This document shows, in pieces, positions 7,952 through 15,895 of a stretch of 37,819 nt of DNA. Source of the DNA: Pirellula sp. (GTDB lineage: Bacteria > Planctomycetota > Planctomycetia > Pirellulales > Pirellulaceae); contig JALOQS010000007.1 of the NCBI GenBank assembly GCA_025459355.1, positions 1-37,819 of the forward strand. Reading direction: 5' to 3'. Each line of letters opens with the position of its first letter. Positions within the stretch are counted from its first letter, which is position 1. The notes below the pieces were generated by a model, which was given only the letters and a program-made list of their open reading frames with translations, ran no database searches and was not told the DNA's origin. The position numbers were made by a program, and so were the translations under genes.

Positions 7952-8779
7952 ATGACAATTCGAACTCTGTGCCATAATGGCTTTTGCCCGCCACTGTTTG
8001 TCTTCATCTGCCTGCTTTTGTCATTCTCGATTCCGCTACCTCAGCGGTGTTTGGCGGCTGATGAAGTCTGGCAAGGAATCGTTGTTAGCTACAACATCCG
8101 CCACGGTCAGGGGATGGATGGCAAGCTGGATTTGGAACGAACGGCCAATGTCCTCAAGGAACTATCGCCCGACTTTGTAGGCTTGCAAGAAGTAGACAAA
8201 GGCGTGAGTCGCAGCGGTTCGGTGGATCAACCTGAGTTCCTGGCGAAAAAGCTCGGGATGAATCCTGCGTTTGGCAAATTCATGGATTATGACGGCGGGC
8301 AATACGGGTTGGCCATTCTGAGCAAACATCCCATTCTAGAGTCTGAGGTAATCGAATTGCCTCGCGGAAACGAGCCGCGTGTTGCCCTTGCTGCACTCGT
8401 TCAAATTCCGAACGGTGAAAAGATCACAGTCGTAAATCTGCATTTCGATTGGGTCAACGATGATCGATTCCGGTATGCGCAAGCGTCCAAGTTAAGAGAA
8501 CATCTCGATCGGTTAAAGACTCCTTATCTTTTGCTCGGGGATTTCAACGATCAAAGCGGCTCCAGAACGCTTGATCTACTAGGCAGAGATAATCTAGAAG
8601 CTGTGAAACCGACCGAAAATCGCTTCACGTTTCCGGCCAAGAATCCTGACATCGAGATCGACTTTCTCTTTGGCAGTCCAAAAAATCGCTGGGAATTCTT
8701 GGAAACCATGGTCGTTCCCGAAACAATGGCTTCAGATCACCGGCCAATTCGGACAACTTTTCGATTACAATTTCCGTAG
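7952..8779 (+). CDS. Secreted endonuclease/exonuclease/phosphatase (EEP) family protein
   Basis: Residues 1-35 form a signal peptide (FVFICLLLSFSIPLPQRCLA|ADE). The mature enzyme has the EEP/DNase I-fold motifs: SYNIRHG near residue 46, VGLQEVD (metal-binding Glu), VVNLHFDW, LLGDFNDQ near residue 196 and the terminal SDHRPI near residue 260. Together these give the Mg-dependent phosphoesterase site. Family members cleave DNA, phosphoinositides, sphingomyelin or other phosphodiesters; this compact exported form is common in Planctomycetes and Bacteroidetes, and its substrate is unknown. The start is supported by GAGG 7 nt before the ATG. It is the first of three co-directional exported-protein genes (48 nt to the next). 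Confidence 0.9.
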   Translation: MTIRTLCHNGFCPPLFVFICLLLSFSIPLPQRCLAADEVWQGIVVSYNIRHGQGMDGKLDLERTANVLKELSPDFVGLQEVDKGVSRSGSVDQPEFLAKKLGMNPAFGKFMDYDGGQYGLAILSKHPILESEVIELPRGNEPRVALAALVQIPNGEKITVVNLHFDWVNDDRFRYAQASKLREHLDRLKTPYLLLGDFNDQSGSRTLDLLGRDNLEAVKPTENRFTFPAKNPDIEIDFLFGSPKNRWEFLETMVVPETMASDHRPIRTTFRLQFP

Positions 8780-8827
8780 CAGTCCCACCATTCTGTATCG
8801 ATAAGCATCTCCTTTCCGATCGATCTC

Positions 8828-11116
8828 ATGAACGCATTTACCTACCAACCCCCTAGGTTTCTTGTCAAAAGATTCTTTCGAGTCGTAATCGCATGTTTGT
8901 TGCTCGCGAATGCCACTTGGGCGCAGGATTCTGTTCCGACGAATCGAGAGAACATTGAATTTGAGAATCACATCCAGGCGGTGTTATCTCGGAGCGGTTG
9001 CAATATGGGAGCATGCCACGGAGCGTTAGCTGGCAAAGGTGGTTTTCGGCTTTCGTTACGAGGTTACGATTCGACCACCGACCATTTCAATATCACGCGT
9101 CAAGATCGCGGTCGGCGTATCGACTTATCGAATCCGGCCGAGTCACTTTTGCTGATGAAAGCGACGGGAACGGTTCCTCACAAAGGTGGTGTGCGGTTAC
9201 AAAAAGACAGCGATGACTACCGATTGTTAGAAATGTGGATTGCGTCCGGAGCTATTGGTCCTCGCCCCACCGATCCGAAAATCGAAAGAATTGAAGTCTC
9301 CCCGTCAGATGTGAGTTTGTCCATGCACGACACACAACACATCACGGTGAGAGCGATCTACACCAACGGCAGGAGCGAGGATGTCACTAATTGGGCTAAA
9401 TTCACTTCAACCGATGAAGCCATAGCCGCTGTTGATGAGCAAGGAAAAGTTACCATCTTAGGGGCTGGCGAAGGAGCGGTATCCGTTTGGTTTTCTAGTA
9501 AAATCGCACTTGCTAGCATCAGAGTTCCCTTTGCGACAGATACGAAGATCGCTGAGGTAGACCGTTTTCGCGCGCCGCAAAGCGATGTTAGCCAACTCGA
9601 TAGAATCGTCTCAAATCATTTAGCCTCCCTCGGTCTCGAGCCATCTCCTATCTGCAGTGATAGTGAGTTCATTCGCCGATCTTCGCTTGACGCTACAGGC
9701 TGTCTACCGTCGGAGGAAGCGGTCAAAGCGTTTCTCGCTGACACATCACCAGATAAGCGCAGCCGATGGATCGACCAACTCTTGACCAGTCCAAGCTATG
9801 TCGATTATTGGACCTATCGATGGAGTGATTTACTAACCTTAAACAGCAATTTGCTCCGTACTGACGGTATGAAAGCGTACTATCAATGGATACGAAGTAG
9901 AGTCGAAAACAACACTCCTTGGGATGATTTTGTTCGCGAGATTGTGACCGCTCGGGGAGAAGCTTTGCAAAATGGTGCGACCAATTTCTATGCGATCAAT
10001 CAAGATCCAGAGAGTATGACCGAAAATGTTTGCCAAGCGTTTTTGGGTTTATCGATCGGTTGCGCAAAATGCCACAATCATCCGCTCGAAAAGTGGACCA
10101 ATGACCAGTACTATGCCATGGCTAACATGTTCGCACGCGTTCGAGCCAAAGGTTGGGGTGGCGAGGTTCGAAACGGTGATTCCGCGCGAACAGTGATGGT
10201 GGCTGATCGTGGCGATTTGATTCAACCCCTGCGCGGGATACCTCAACCGCCTGCTCCGCTCGATGGCACACCTTTAGATCCTAACGATACGGCCGATCGA
10301 CGCATTGCTCTAGCCGATTGGATGGTGTCTCGCGACAACCCTTATTTCACCAGAGCCATCGTTAATCGCATTTGGGCGGCTTACTTTGGAGTTGGGATTG
10401 TTAATTCGGTGGATGATTTGCGTTTGAGCAACCCCGCCAGCAATGAAGCGTTGATGGATTACCTTTGCCGTGAGCTAGTCGCGATGGACTACGATCTAAA
10501 ACGATTCATGCAATTGATCATGAACTCGGAAACGTACCAACGAAGCAGTGAATCGAACGATCGAAACATCAATGACAAGAAGTATTTTTCCCGATATTAT
10601 CCTCGCAGGTTGATGGCAGAAGTAATCCATGATGCCATCGTTGACATTACGGGTGTTCCCTCCGTCTTTGACCGCATCGCTTATTTGGGTGGTGATAAAA
10701 CTCCGACCACTTTTTACGCCAAAGGAACCAAAGCGATTCAGTTGTTTGATTCGAGTGTAGAAAGCGGATTTCTTCGAACCTTTGGTCGCAATCAAAGACG
10801 GATTACGTGTGAATGCGAGCGAAGCGATGAGCCTAGTATCATCCAAGTCTTGAATCTCAACAACGGCGACACGCTCAATGAAAAGCTTACTGCATCGGGT
10901 GGGATAGTCGACCAACTTTTAGAAAAGCATGGGGCTAATCATTCTGCGATCATCGAGTCGGCTTATCTGCGATGTCTTTCACGATACCCAACCGAATCAG
11001 AACAGCGTGCCATGCTCGACGAATTTAGCAAAGTTCCATCGGCTGAACAAAGAGTGTTCTTGGAAGACTTTCTTTGGAGTTTAATGACCTCGCGCGAATT
11101 CTTGTTCAACCACTAA
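8828..11116 (+). CDS. DUF1549/DUF1553 domain protein (planctomycete-type, cytochrome-like motifs)
   Basis: A signal peptide ends at ATWA|QDS. Residues about 45-140 hold the planctomycete motif GCNMGACHGALAGKGGFRLSLRGYD (C58, C63, H64), with a C-x4-CH spacing rather than CxxCH. Residues about 152-235 are a bacterial Ig-like (Big_2) domain (IERIEVSPSDVSLSMHD). Residues about 255-445 are DUF1549/PSCyt2, containing a true CAKCH near residue 412. Residues about 490-750 are DUF1553/PSD1 (ALADWMVSRDNPYFTRAIVNRIWAAYFG). The family is exported and strongly expanded in Planctomycetes, and its biochemistry is not established. A DUF1501 (Tat sulfatase-like) gene usually follows such genes, but here a metallophosphoesterase follows 25 nt downstream instead. 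Confidence 0.93.
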   Translation: MNAFTYQPPRFLVKRFFRVVIACLLLANATWAQDSVPTNRENIEFENHIQAVLSRSGCNMGACHGALAGKGGFRLSLRGYDSTTDHFNITRQDRGRRIDLSNPAESLLLMKATGTVPHKGGVRLQKDSDDYRLLEMWIASGAIGPRPTDPKIERIEVSPSDVSLSMHDTQHITVRAIYTNGRSEDVTNWAKFTSTDEAIAAVDEQGKVTILGAGEGAVSVWFSSKIALASIRVPFATDTKIAEVDRFRAPQSDVSQLDRIVSNHLASLGLEPSPICSDSEFIRRSSLDATGCLPSEEAVKAFLADTSPDKRSRWIDQLLTSPSYVDYWTYRWSDLLTLNSNLLRTDGMKAYYQWIRSRVENNTPWDDFVREIVTARGEALQNGATNFYAINQDPESMTENVCQAFLGLSIGCAKCHNHPLEKWTNDQYYAMANMFARVRAKGWGGEVRNGDSARTVMVADRGDLIQPLRGIPQPPAPLDGTPLDPNDTADRRIALADWMVSRDNPYFTRAIVNRIWAAYFGVGIVNSVDDLRLSNPASNEALMDYLCRELVAMDYDLKRFMQLIMNSETYQRSSESNDRNINDKKYFSRYYPRRLMAEVIHDAIVDITGVPSVFDRIAYLGGDKTPTTFYAKGTKAIQLFDSSVESGFLRTFGRNQRRITCECERSDEPSIIQVLNLNNGDTLNEKLTASGGIVDQLLEKHGANHSAIIESAYLRCLSRYPTESEQRAMLDEFSKVPSAEQRVFLEDFLWSLMTSREFLFNH

Positions 11117-11130
11117 CGGATACCTTATCT

Positions 11131-11136
11131 AAAGGA
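11131..11136 (+). promoter_or_regulatory. Ribosome-binding site deciding a GTG start
   Basis: AAAGGA lies 5 nt before the GTG at 11142. It supports GTG over the in-frame ATG at 11154, which would sit 17 nt from the same site. The nearby ATG at 11140 is in another frame and stops after 12 codons. Confidence 0.6.
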
Positions 11137-11141
11137 AGAAT

Positions 11142-11981
11142 GTGTTACGGAATATGTTATCCCGCAGACGATTTCTAATGGGTAGCGCGTCCACTGCGGG
11201 CCTATCGTTGTTGGGCTGGACTTACTTTGTCGAGCCTCGGTGGCTGGAGATAACTCAAAGCGAGTTACTGGTTCCGAATTTGCCCGACAGCTGGGCAGGA
11301 AAACGATTGCTTCACATCAGTGATTTGCATGCGGGCAAAGTCACCACCAGTTACTTGCAAAAAGCCATTCGAATCGTCAATGAACTGGATGCGGATCTGC
11401 ACGCATTTACCGGTGATTTCATCGATCAAACGGGGGGCATTGAAGAACTTAAAAAAGTGCTGCATGATTACCGCCCGGCCAAACTGGGCTCGTTCGCTTG
11501 TTTGGGAAACCACGATTACGGGCAGGGTTGGTGGCAGGTCGAAGTGGCTGATCAAGTCACTGAGGTCGTAAGCCAGCGAGGCGTGGAGGTCCTGCGGAAT
11601 TCCCGATTCGAACGTGATGGTCTGCATTTCCTCGGGATTGACGATATGTGGTCGCCGAGATTTCAACCTACGGAATCTTTACAAGACTGGGATGCCGCTA
11701 ATGCCAGTCTTTGTTTGTGCCACAACCCAGACGTCTGCGATCTCCCCATTTGGGAAAATTTTCGAGGAGCAATTCTTTCTGGGCATACGCACGGTGGTCA
11801 GTGCAAGCCACCTTTTCTGCCCCCACCAATCTTGCCCGTGAGGAATCGACGATACACATCGGGGGCCTTTTCTTTGGACGCGACCCGCTCGCTCTACATA
11901 TCGCGAGGTGTAGGCCATTCGATGCGAGTTCGATTCAATTGCAGGCCGGAGATCGCGGTACTGACGCTAAAGCCATCTTAG
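11142..11981 (+). CDS. Tat-exported metallophosphoesterase (YaeI-like calcineurin fold)
   Basis: The N-terminus is a twin-arginine signal (SRRRFLMGSASTAGLSLLG). The core shows the full calcineurin-like signature: LLHISDLHAGK (D61, H63), FTGDFID, CLGNHDYG near 122-127, a histidine in LCHNPD, and SGHTHGGQ near 213. These residues bind the two metal ions, so the enzyme should be an active phosphomonoesterase or phosphodiesterase. Tat export suggests that folding and metal loading occur before export. Relatives include E. coli YaeI and the UDP-diacylglucosamine hydrolase-like group; the substrate is unknown. The gene starts with GTG, sits 25 nt after the DUF1553 gene, and its stop overlaps the convergent PDZ-protein stop by 4 nt. 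Confidence 0.92.
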   Translation: MLRNMLSRRRFLMGSASTAGLSLLGWTYFVEPRWLEITQSELLVPNLPDSWAGKRLLHISDLHAGKVTTSYLQKAIRIVNELDADLHAFTGDFIDQTGGIEELKKVLHDYRPAKLGSFACLGNHDYGQGWWQVEVADQVTEVVSQRGVEVLRNSRFERDGLHFLGIDDMWSPRFQPTESLQDWDAANASLCLCHNPDVCDLPIWENFRGAILSGHTHGGQCKPPFLPPPILPVRNRRYTSGAFSLDATRSLYISRGVGHSMRVRFNCRPEIAVLTLKPS

Positions 11982-13315
11982 TTCTTTTGCGGAACAATGA
12001 CTTCTGGCTTTAAGGACTCGACTTGGATGTAGGCTGGGATGCTCGCTGGCACCGCGGGTTGGGAGGCTGTGCTTTGAGAGAGTTGATCTGTTGCTGATTC
12101 GGCACCGTTTGCAACAATCTTGGAATCATTCCAGAGCTCCGTGATATCCACCTCCAGAGTTCTTAGCATGTCGAAGACCACTGGCTGAAGGTCTTTGACG
12201 TTATAGGCCAAACTAACGACTCGACCGCCGCGAGCAATGTTGAGGCCGACAAAGTTTCCATCGATATCAACAATTGGCCCCCCGCATTGATGGGGCAGCA
12301 ACACCGTATCGTGTTGCATGACATTCTTAAAACCGGTGGCTCTCGAACTGATCTCGCCGTTGACTTCCATTTCGGTGCTGTCAAAGAGTGAGCTGGTGAG
12401 ATCCATCATCTGAGCTCGGAACGTCATCTTGCGACCATCTCGATCACATGTCAGTGTGGCGTGTTGACCAGCTGTGATCGACCTTAAGTGATCAAGAACG
12501 CGAGCTCGATTGGGGAGTTCAACTCCGTCGACGGCTTTAATGACATCACCCACCTGAACTCCGGCGCGATCCGCACCGCCGCCATCGACCACACTTTCGA
12601 TTAAAGCCCCATTTTGACCTGCCGGGGCCTCACCCAATCGAAGTCCGAGAACGGGTCGCTCAGAAGGAACGTTTCGTTTCGTAACGCTCAAAACGCCGAC
12701 ATTAAGAGGAGTCGATCGAATATTGGTACTTACTAGCCATCCACCCAGTGGCACATCGACCTTGGGATTGAGAACGACTGGTTGCAAACCTTCTCGTTCG
12801 ATCTTGAGAATAGCTAAATCAAGATCTACTTTTCTTAGAACGGTCGATCCGATGGCTTTGGTGCCATCGAACAATTTGACTTCGCATTGATCAGGGACTT
12901 CACTCGATTTGGAAACAATCCAACCGCCGGAATGAACGATGGCTCCCAACGCAACTTGACGATTCCCGTTCAAGATCTGAACGGTCGATTTCCACGCATT
13001 GCCTACTGAATCGCGAAATGCTCTGAGGGTTTGGTAGTGGGTTTTGGTATGACCGCGACCACTAAGCACTCCCACTTGATCGCCAACACTGTACCCCTGT
13101 TGAACCAACAACGATTTACCGGATGACTCGTTTGAATGACTTTGCGAGGCATCGTCATCCGTTGCAAGCGTTGAGCCAGAACCCTCTGCCGAGTAACTAA
13201 CCAATGTAACAGCTGGGTTAAAATCCGATGGGTCAGAAGGTCTTACATGACAGACACAAAACGAAATCAAGGCCGAGGCCAAAGCAACGCGAGCATGTCG
13301 GTTAATCCGTTTCAT
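11978..13315 (-). CDS. Trypsin-fold pseudoprotease with an inserted PDZ domain
   Basis: I place the start at the ATG at 13315 because GAGG lies 8 nt upstream; the ORF track begins at a TTG at 13342. The 445-residue product has an N-terminal signal (HARVALASALISFCVC). It then has a degenerate HtrA-like beta-barrel (residues about 105-215: AIVHSGGWIVSKSSEV, DLDLAILKI), a PDZ domain (about 222-302: GLRLGEAPAGQNGALIESVVDGGGADRAGVQVGD split over several strands) and the second barrel half (about 330-385: VMQHDTVLLPHQCGGPIVDIDG). The catalytic histidine position is lost (SKSSE in place of TAAH), the Asp region survives and the nucleophile is replaced by Cys344 in QCGGP. PDZ lies inside the protease fold rather than after it. 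Residues 400-445 are a Ser/Pro-rich tail. A scaffold or regulatory role beside the active paralogue upstream is inferred. Confidence 0.85.
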   Translation of the reverse strand: MKRINRHARVALASALISFCVCHVRPSDPSDFNPAVTLVSYSAEGSGSTLATDDDASQSHSNESSGKSLLVQQGYSVGDQVGVLSGRGHTKTHYQTLRAFRDSVGNAWKSTVQILNGNRQVALGAIVHSGGWIVSKSSEVPDQCEVKLFDGTKAIGSTVLRKVDLDLAILKIEREGLQPVVLNPKVDVPLGGWLVSTNIRSTPLNVGVLSVTKRNVPSERPVLGLRLGEAPAGQNGALIESVVDGGGADRAGVQVGDVIKAVDGVELPNRARVLDHLRSITAGQHATLTCDRDGRKMTFRAQMMDLTSSLFDSTEMEVNGEISSRATGFKNVMQHDTVLLPHQCGGPIVDIDGNFVGLNIARGGRVVSLAYNVKDLQPVVFDMLRTLEVDITELWNDSKIVANGAESATDQLSQSTASQPAVPASIPAYIQVESLKPEVIVPQKN

Positions 13316-13323
13316 GTAGCAAT

Positions 13324-13327
13324 CCTC
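13324..13327 (-). promoter_or_regulatory. Ribosome-binding site deciding the pseudoprotease start
   Basis: On the minus strand GAGG is 8 nt before the ATG at 13315. The alternative TTG at 13342 lies upstream of this site and has no comparable signal, so the shorter protein is preferred. Confidence 0.55.
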
Positions 13328-13508
13328 AATTCTATTCTGCAATCACTCTTACGAATTTAGCAAGCAACCGTTCCGACGACCCTTGCGATAAAACGGCCCA
13401 AAACTGTGTGACCCAAGTTAACGCAAGAGTTTATCCAGTATAGGCACTGTCGATCCCCTAGGATAGCAAATTCCCGTGCGGAAATGGTCGCTACGCCCAT
13501 CGAGATCC

Positions 13509-13536
13509 GCCGAAACCGTGTCGCCGAAACTGTGTT
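13509..13536. repeat. 14-bp tandem duplication in the protease gap
   Basis: GCCGAAACCGTGTC is followed directly by GCCGAAACTGTGTT, an imperfect 14-bp tandem repeat in the 252-nt gap between the two protease-like genes. The gap also contains a 68-residue frame (13357-13563, minus) starting 5 nt after the HtrA stop. It has no recognisable domain, so I leave it uncalled. Confidence 0.5.
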
Positions 13537-13567
13537 CGGTGTCCTCTCGGAGTCGCGGGCCATGTAC

Positions 13568-14740
13568 CTAATTTTTGGAGCCGATGATCATTCGAAGACG
13601 CATTCTTTTCGAGTCTCTTTCGATCTCAACCCACACCGAGTCACCAGGCACCATTGAATCCACTGCGTCCTTGAGTTGTTGGAATCTAGTGATCTCGTTT
13701 CCATCAAATTTCACGACGACGTCACCGGATCTCATCCCCGCACGAAAGGCAGGAGTGTCTCGCCCCACTTCTTGAATCAAGCACCTACCGTTGCTGTCTT
13801 CATCACGAGCCCCGGCGACTCCGATAAATGGCTGAAAACCTGGCAAAGCACCCCAAACCTCACGACTGATCAACCGTTCGTGGTTGTTGTAAAAAACCTC
13901 GATTGGTACGTGCATGTTTTCTTCAACATCGACACCAATGCGGCTGTGAATGCCGATCAGCTTACCTTCCAAATCAAAGAGTGGACCGCCACTATCGCCA
14001 CCGATAAGTGGGCAATCCGTAACCATGGTCGAGTCAATCATTTTTAGCACCCGCCCCACCCGAATCACAGCAGGGCGATCCGACTGCCAACCGCCAGGAT
14101 GTCCGACTGCGATCACCCACGATCCGTTTCGTAAATCGTTAGATCGCCCCAAGCTCGCGTGAGGCCATGGCTGCTTTGGGTCACTGAGCGGTGTCGTAAT
14201 CTTTACAACTCCTGCATCCTCGTTTCGGTTCAACCCCAAGGATTCCCCGTCAACCCTCGTTCCGTCATGAAGCGTGATTTGAATTCGTTGCGAAGCCTTT
14301 CCAGCGACGTGTGCTGCGGTCAAGATGTAACCATCTCCGCTCACGATTACGCCACTCCCCTGAGTGTTACCGTGCTGCAGATTGACCGTGACCAAGGGCA
14401 ATAGCTTGGATAAACTCGCCTGTTGCTTTTGAAGAATCACAAGCTCGTTTTTGTCGCGTGGATCAGCACCCAAGGCGAGCGACCTCAATGCGTCTGGCAA
14501 CGGAATCTTGGTCGTGGCCGATGGACTGTCTACTATCGTGGAGAAATAACTGGCTACTGCTGGCTTGGCTGAGGTTCTCGACTGCGATTGCCCCTCGCCA
14601 AGACGCTCCTGACCCAATACGGTGTTCGTTGAAAGCGCGAATGCGAGAACCGACGTGAAACAAAAGAGAGCTATCACTGCGGTATTACGGAATGTGGCTA
14701 TGAGGCGGGATGGGCAATCACCATACTTCCTAGCTATCAT
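13568..14740 (-). CDS. Exported HtrA/Deg-like serine protease with C-terminal PDZ
   Basis: The 390-residue protein has an N-terminal signal sequence (TAVIALFCFTSVLAFALS), a trypsin-like domain and one PDZ domain. The complete catalytic triad is visible: H144 in YILTAAHV, D175 in NEDAGVVKI and S250 in GGDSGGP. The oxyanion-loop region GHPGGW and the strand MVTDCPLIGGDSGGPLFDLEGKLIGIHSRIG fit family S1C. PDZ covers about residues 303-388 (FIGVAGARDEDSNGRCLIQEVGRDTPAFRAGMRSGD split across strands). It should cleave misfolded or specific envelope proteins. It precedes the pseudoprotease on the same strand with a 252-nt gap, so the two may be co-transcribed. The start is an ATG with a weak GGAAAG upstream. 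Confidence 0.92.
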   Translation of the reverse strand: MIARKYGDCPSRLIATFRNTAVIALFCFTSVLAFALSTNTVLGQERLGEGQSQSRTSAKPAVASYFSTIVDSPSATTKIPLPDALRSLALGADPRDKNELVILQKQQASLSKLLPLVTVNLQHGNTQGSGVIVSGDGYILTAAHVAGKASQRIQITLHDGTRVDGESLGLNRNEDAGVVKITTPLSDPKQPWPHASLGRSNDLRNGSWVIAVGHPGGWQSDRPAVIRVGRVLKMIDSTMVTDCPLIGGDSGGPLFDLEGKLIGIHSRIGVDVEENMHVPIEVFYNNHERLISREVWGALPGFQPFIGVAGARDEDSNGRCLIQEVGRDTPAFRAGMRSGDVVVKFDGNEITRFQQLKDAVDSMVPGDSVWVEIERDSKRMRLRMIIGSKN

Positions 14741-14864
14741 GTTTCACTTTCCACTGATCTCGAGACAAAGATCTACTTCAAACGGCACAGCCGTCCCAAT
14801 CCGACTTCGAAAACGATTATTCGCTAAGCATAGTCAAAATGAAACCCACCAACTTTAAGAAAAA

Positions 14865-14879
14865 TCCAAAACATTTGGA
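14865..14879. promoter_or_regulatory. Short palindrome in the divergent protease/SDR intergenic region
   Basis: TCCAAA-ACA-TTTGGA, 6-bp arms with a 3-nt spacer, lies in the 200-bp gap between the divergent HtrA-like gene and the SDR gene. It has the size of a dimeric regulator site, but short palindromes occur by chance, so this is only a candidate operator. Confidence 0.25.
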
Positions 14880-14940
14880 AACGGATGGACACCGGAGAAG
14901 CGTTATGCCGATTGCTCGGAATCAACCACAGAGGTAAATC

Positions 14941-15864
14941 ATGCCAAAGAGGCTAATTGTAGGGTGCGGTTACGTAGGATTTCCAGCGGCGAAACGGTGG
15001 GTCGAACAGGGGGACGAGGTTTTTGCTATCACCAGGCGGCCCGAGTTTTGCCTGGAACTCGAAAGGGCTGGTGTTCGGCCTATTGTTTGGGATTGGTACG
15101 CTGCTTGGGACCAAAACCAGCGACTGCTCGATTTCGTAGGTGGTCAATTATCAACGATTCTGATATCGGTCTCTCATGCTCAGGTGCCAAATCGCCCTCC
15201 CGAACGTACCCACGTTGATGGATTGAACCAACTTGCGGTTGCCTTGTACGGGAATAGCAATCCGCCCCATGCTGGGACCTTTTCTTCGTTGGGTGATTCG
15301 ACGAAATGGGTCTACCTTTCGACCACGGGGGTTTTCGGAAACGGATCGGATGGTGATTGGCAGGACGAAGACAGCATCGTTTCTCCGCTCCGCCCCGGTT
15401 CGATTGCAGCGAAAGAGGGAGAGGGTTGGATTCGCGAACACATCGACTTGAAGAACCGACTGATTCTTCGCCCCTCGGGAATTTATGGTCCTCTTCGAGT
15501 CCCCAATTGGCGGGCGATTCGAGACGGTGTTCCTCTGGCGACCCATCCTGATTCGTTTGTCAATCTGATTCATCTCGCCGACTTGGTCGATGTGATTTTG
15601 GAACTCTCCTCGAAACAAACGACGTACGATCTGTATTGCGTTTCCGATGGCAATCCGCCTAGTCGCCAGGAGTATTATCAACACATTGCCAAATTAGGTG
15701 GCTATCGTGAACCAATCTTTGCACCGGAGTCGTCTACCGCCAACTCACGCTCCGATTCGAATAAGCGAATCAGTTCCCAACGATTGCTTCAAGAATTGCA
15801 GAGGCCACTGGTTTTTCCGACGTACCGCGAAGGACTCGAAAGTTTGTTGTCTGAGTTAACTTGA
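14941..15864 (+). CDS. NAD(P)-dependent epimerase-like extended SDR (YeeZ-like)
   Basis: The N-terminal Rossmann motif is RLIVGCGYVGFPAAKRWVEQGDEVFAITR, the glycine pattern seen in atypical extended SDRs of the YeeZ type. Later conserved elements are WVYLSTTGVFG (active-site strand), LRPSGIYGP (extended-SDR motif) and FVNLIHLADLVDVIL. The canonical YxxxK catalytic pair is not obvious in the expected place (SIAAKEGEGWI instead), as is usual in this subgroup, so catalysis may differ from true epimerases. GAGG lies 7 nt before the ATG. It leads a co-directional trio with the FAD enzyme (31-nt gap) and hrpB (21-nt gap). The substrate is unknown, possibly a nucleotide sugar or isoprenoid-related compound. 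Confidence 0.82.
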   Translation: MPKRLIVGCGYVGFPAAKRWVEQGDEVFAITRRPEFCLELERAGVRPIVWDWYAAWDQNQRLLDFVGGQLSTILISVSHAQVPNRPPERTHVDGLNQLAVALYGNSNPPHAGTFSSLGDSTKWVYLSTTGVFGNGSDGDWQDEDSIVSPLRPGSIAAKEGEGWIREHIDLKNRLILRPSGIYGPLRVPNWRAIRDGVPLATHPDSFVNLIHLADLVDVILELSSKQTTYDLYCVSDGNPPSRQEYYQHIAKLGGYREPIFAPESSTANSRSDSNKRISSQRLLQELQRPLVFPTYREGLESLLSELT

Positions 15865-15895
15865 AATACAACCAGCCAAGAAGACATCTAGAATT

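Noticed and set aside
13357-13563. 68-aa minus-strand ORF between the two protease genes, starting 5 nt after the HtrA stop
   Set aside because: Its position is tempting, but it contains a 14-bp tandem repeat, has a weak ribosome-binding site and shows no recognisable domain or signal peptide.
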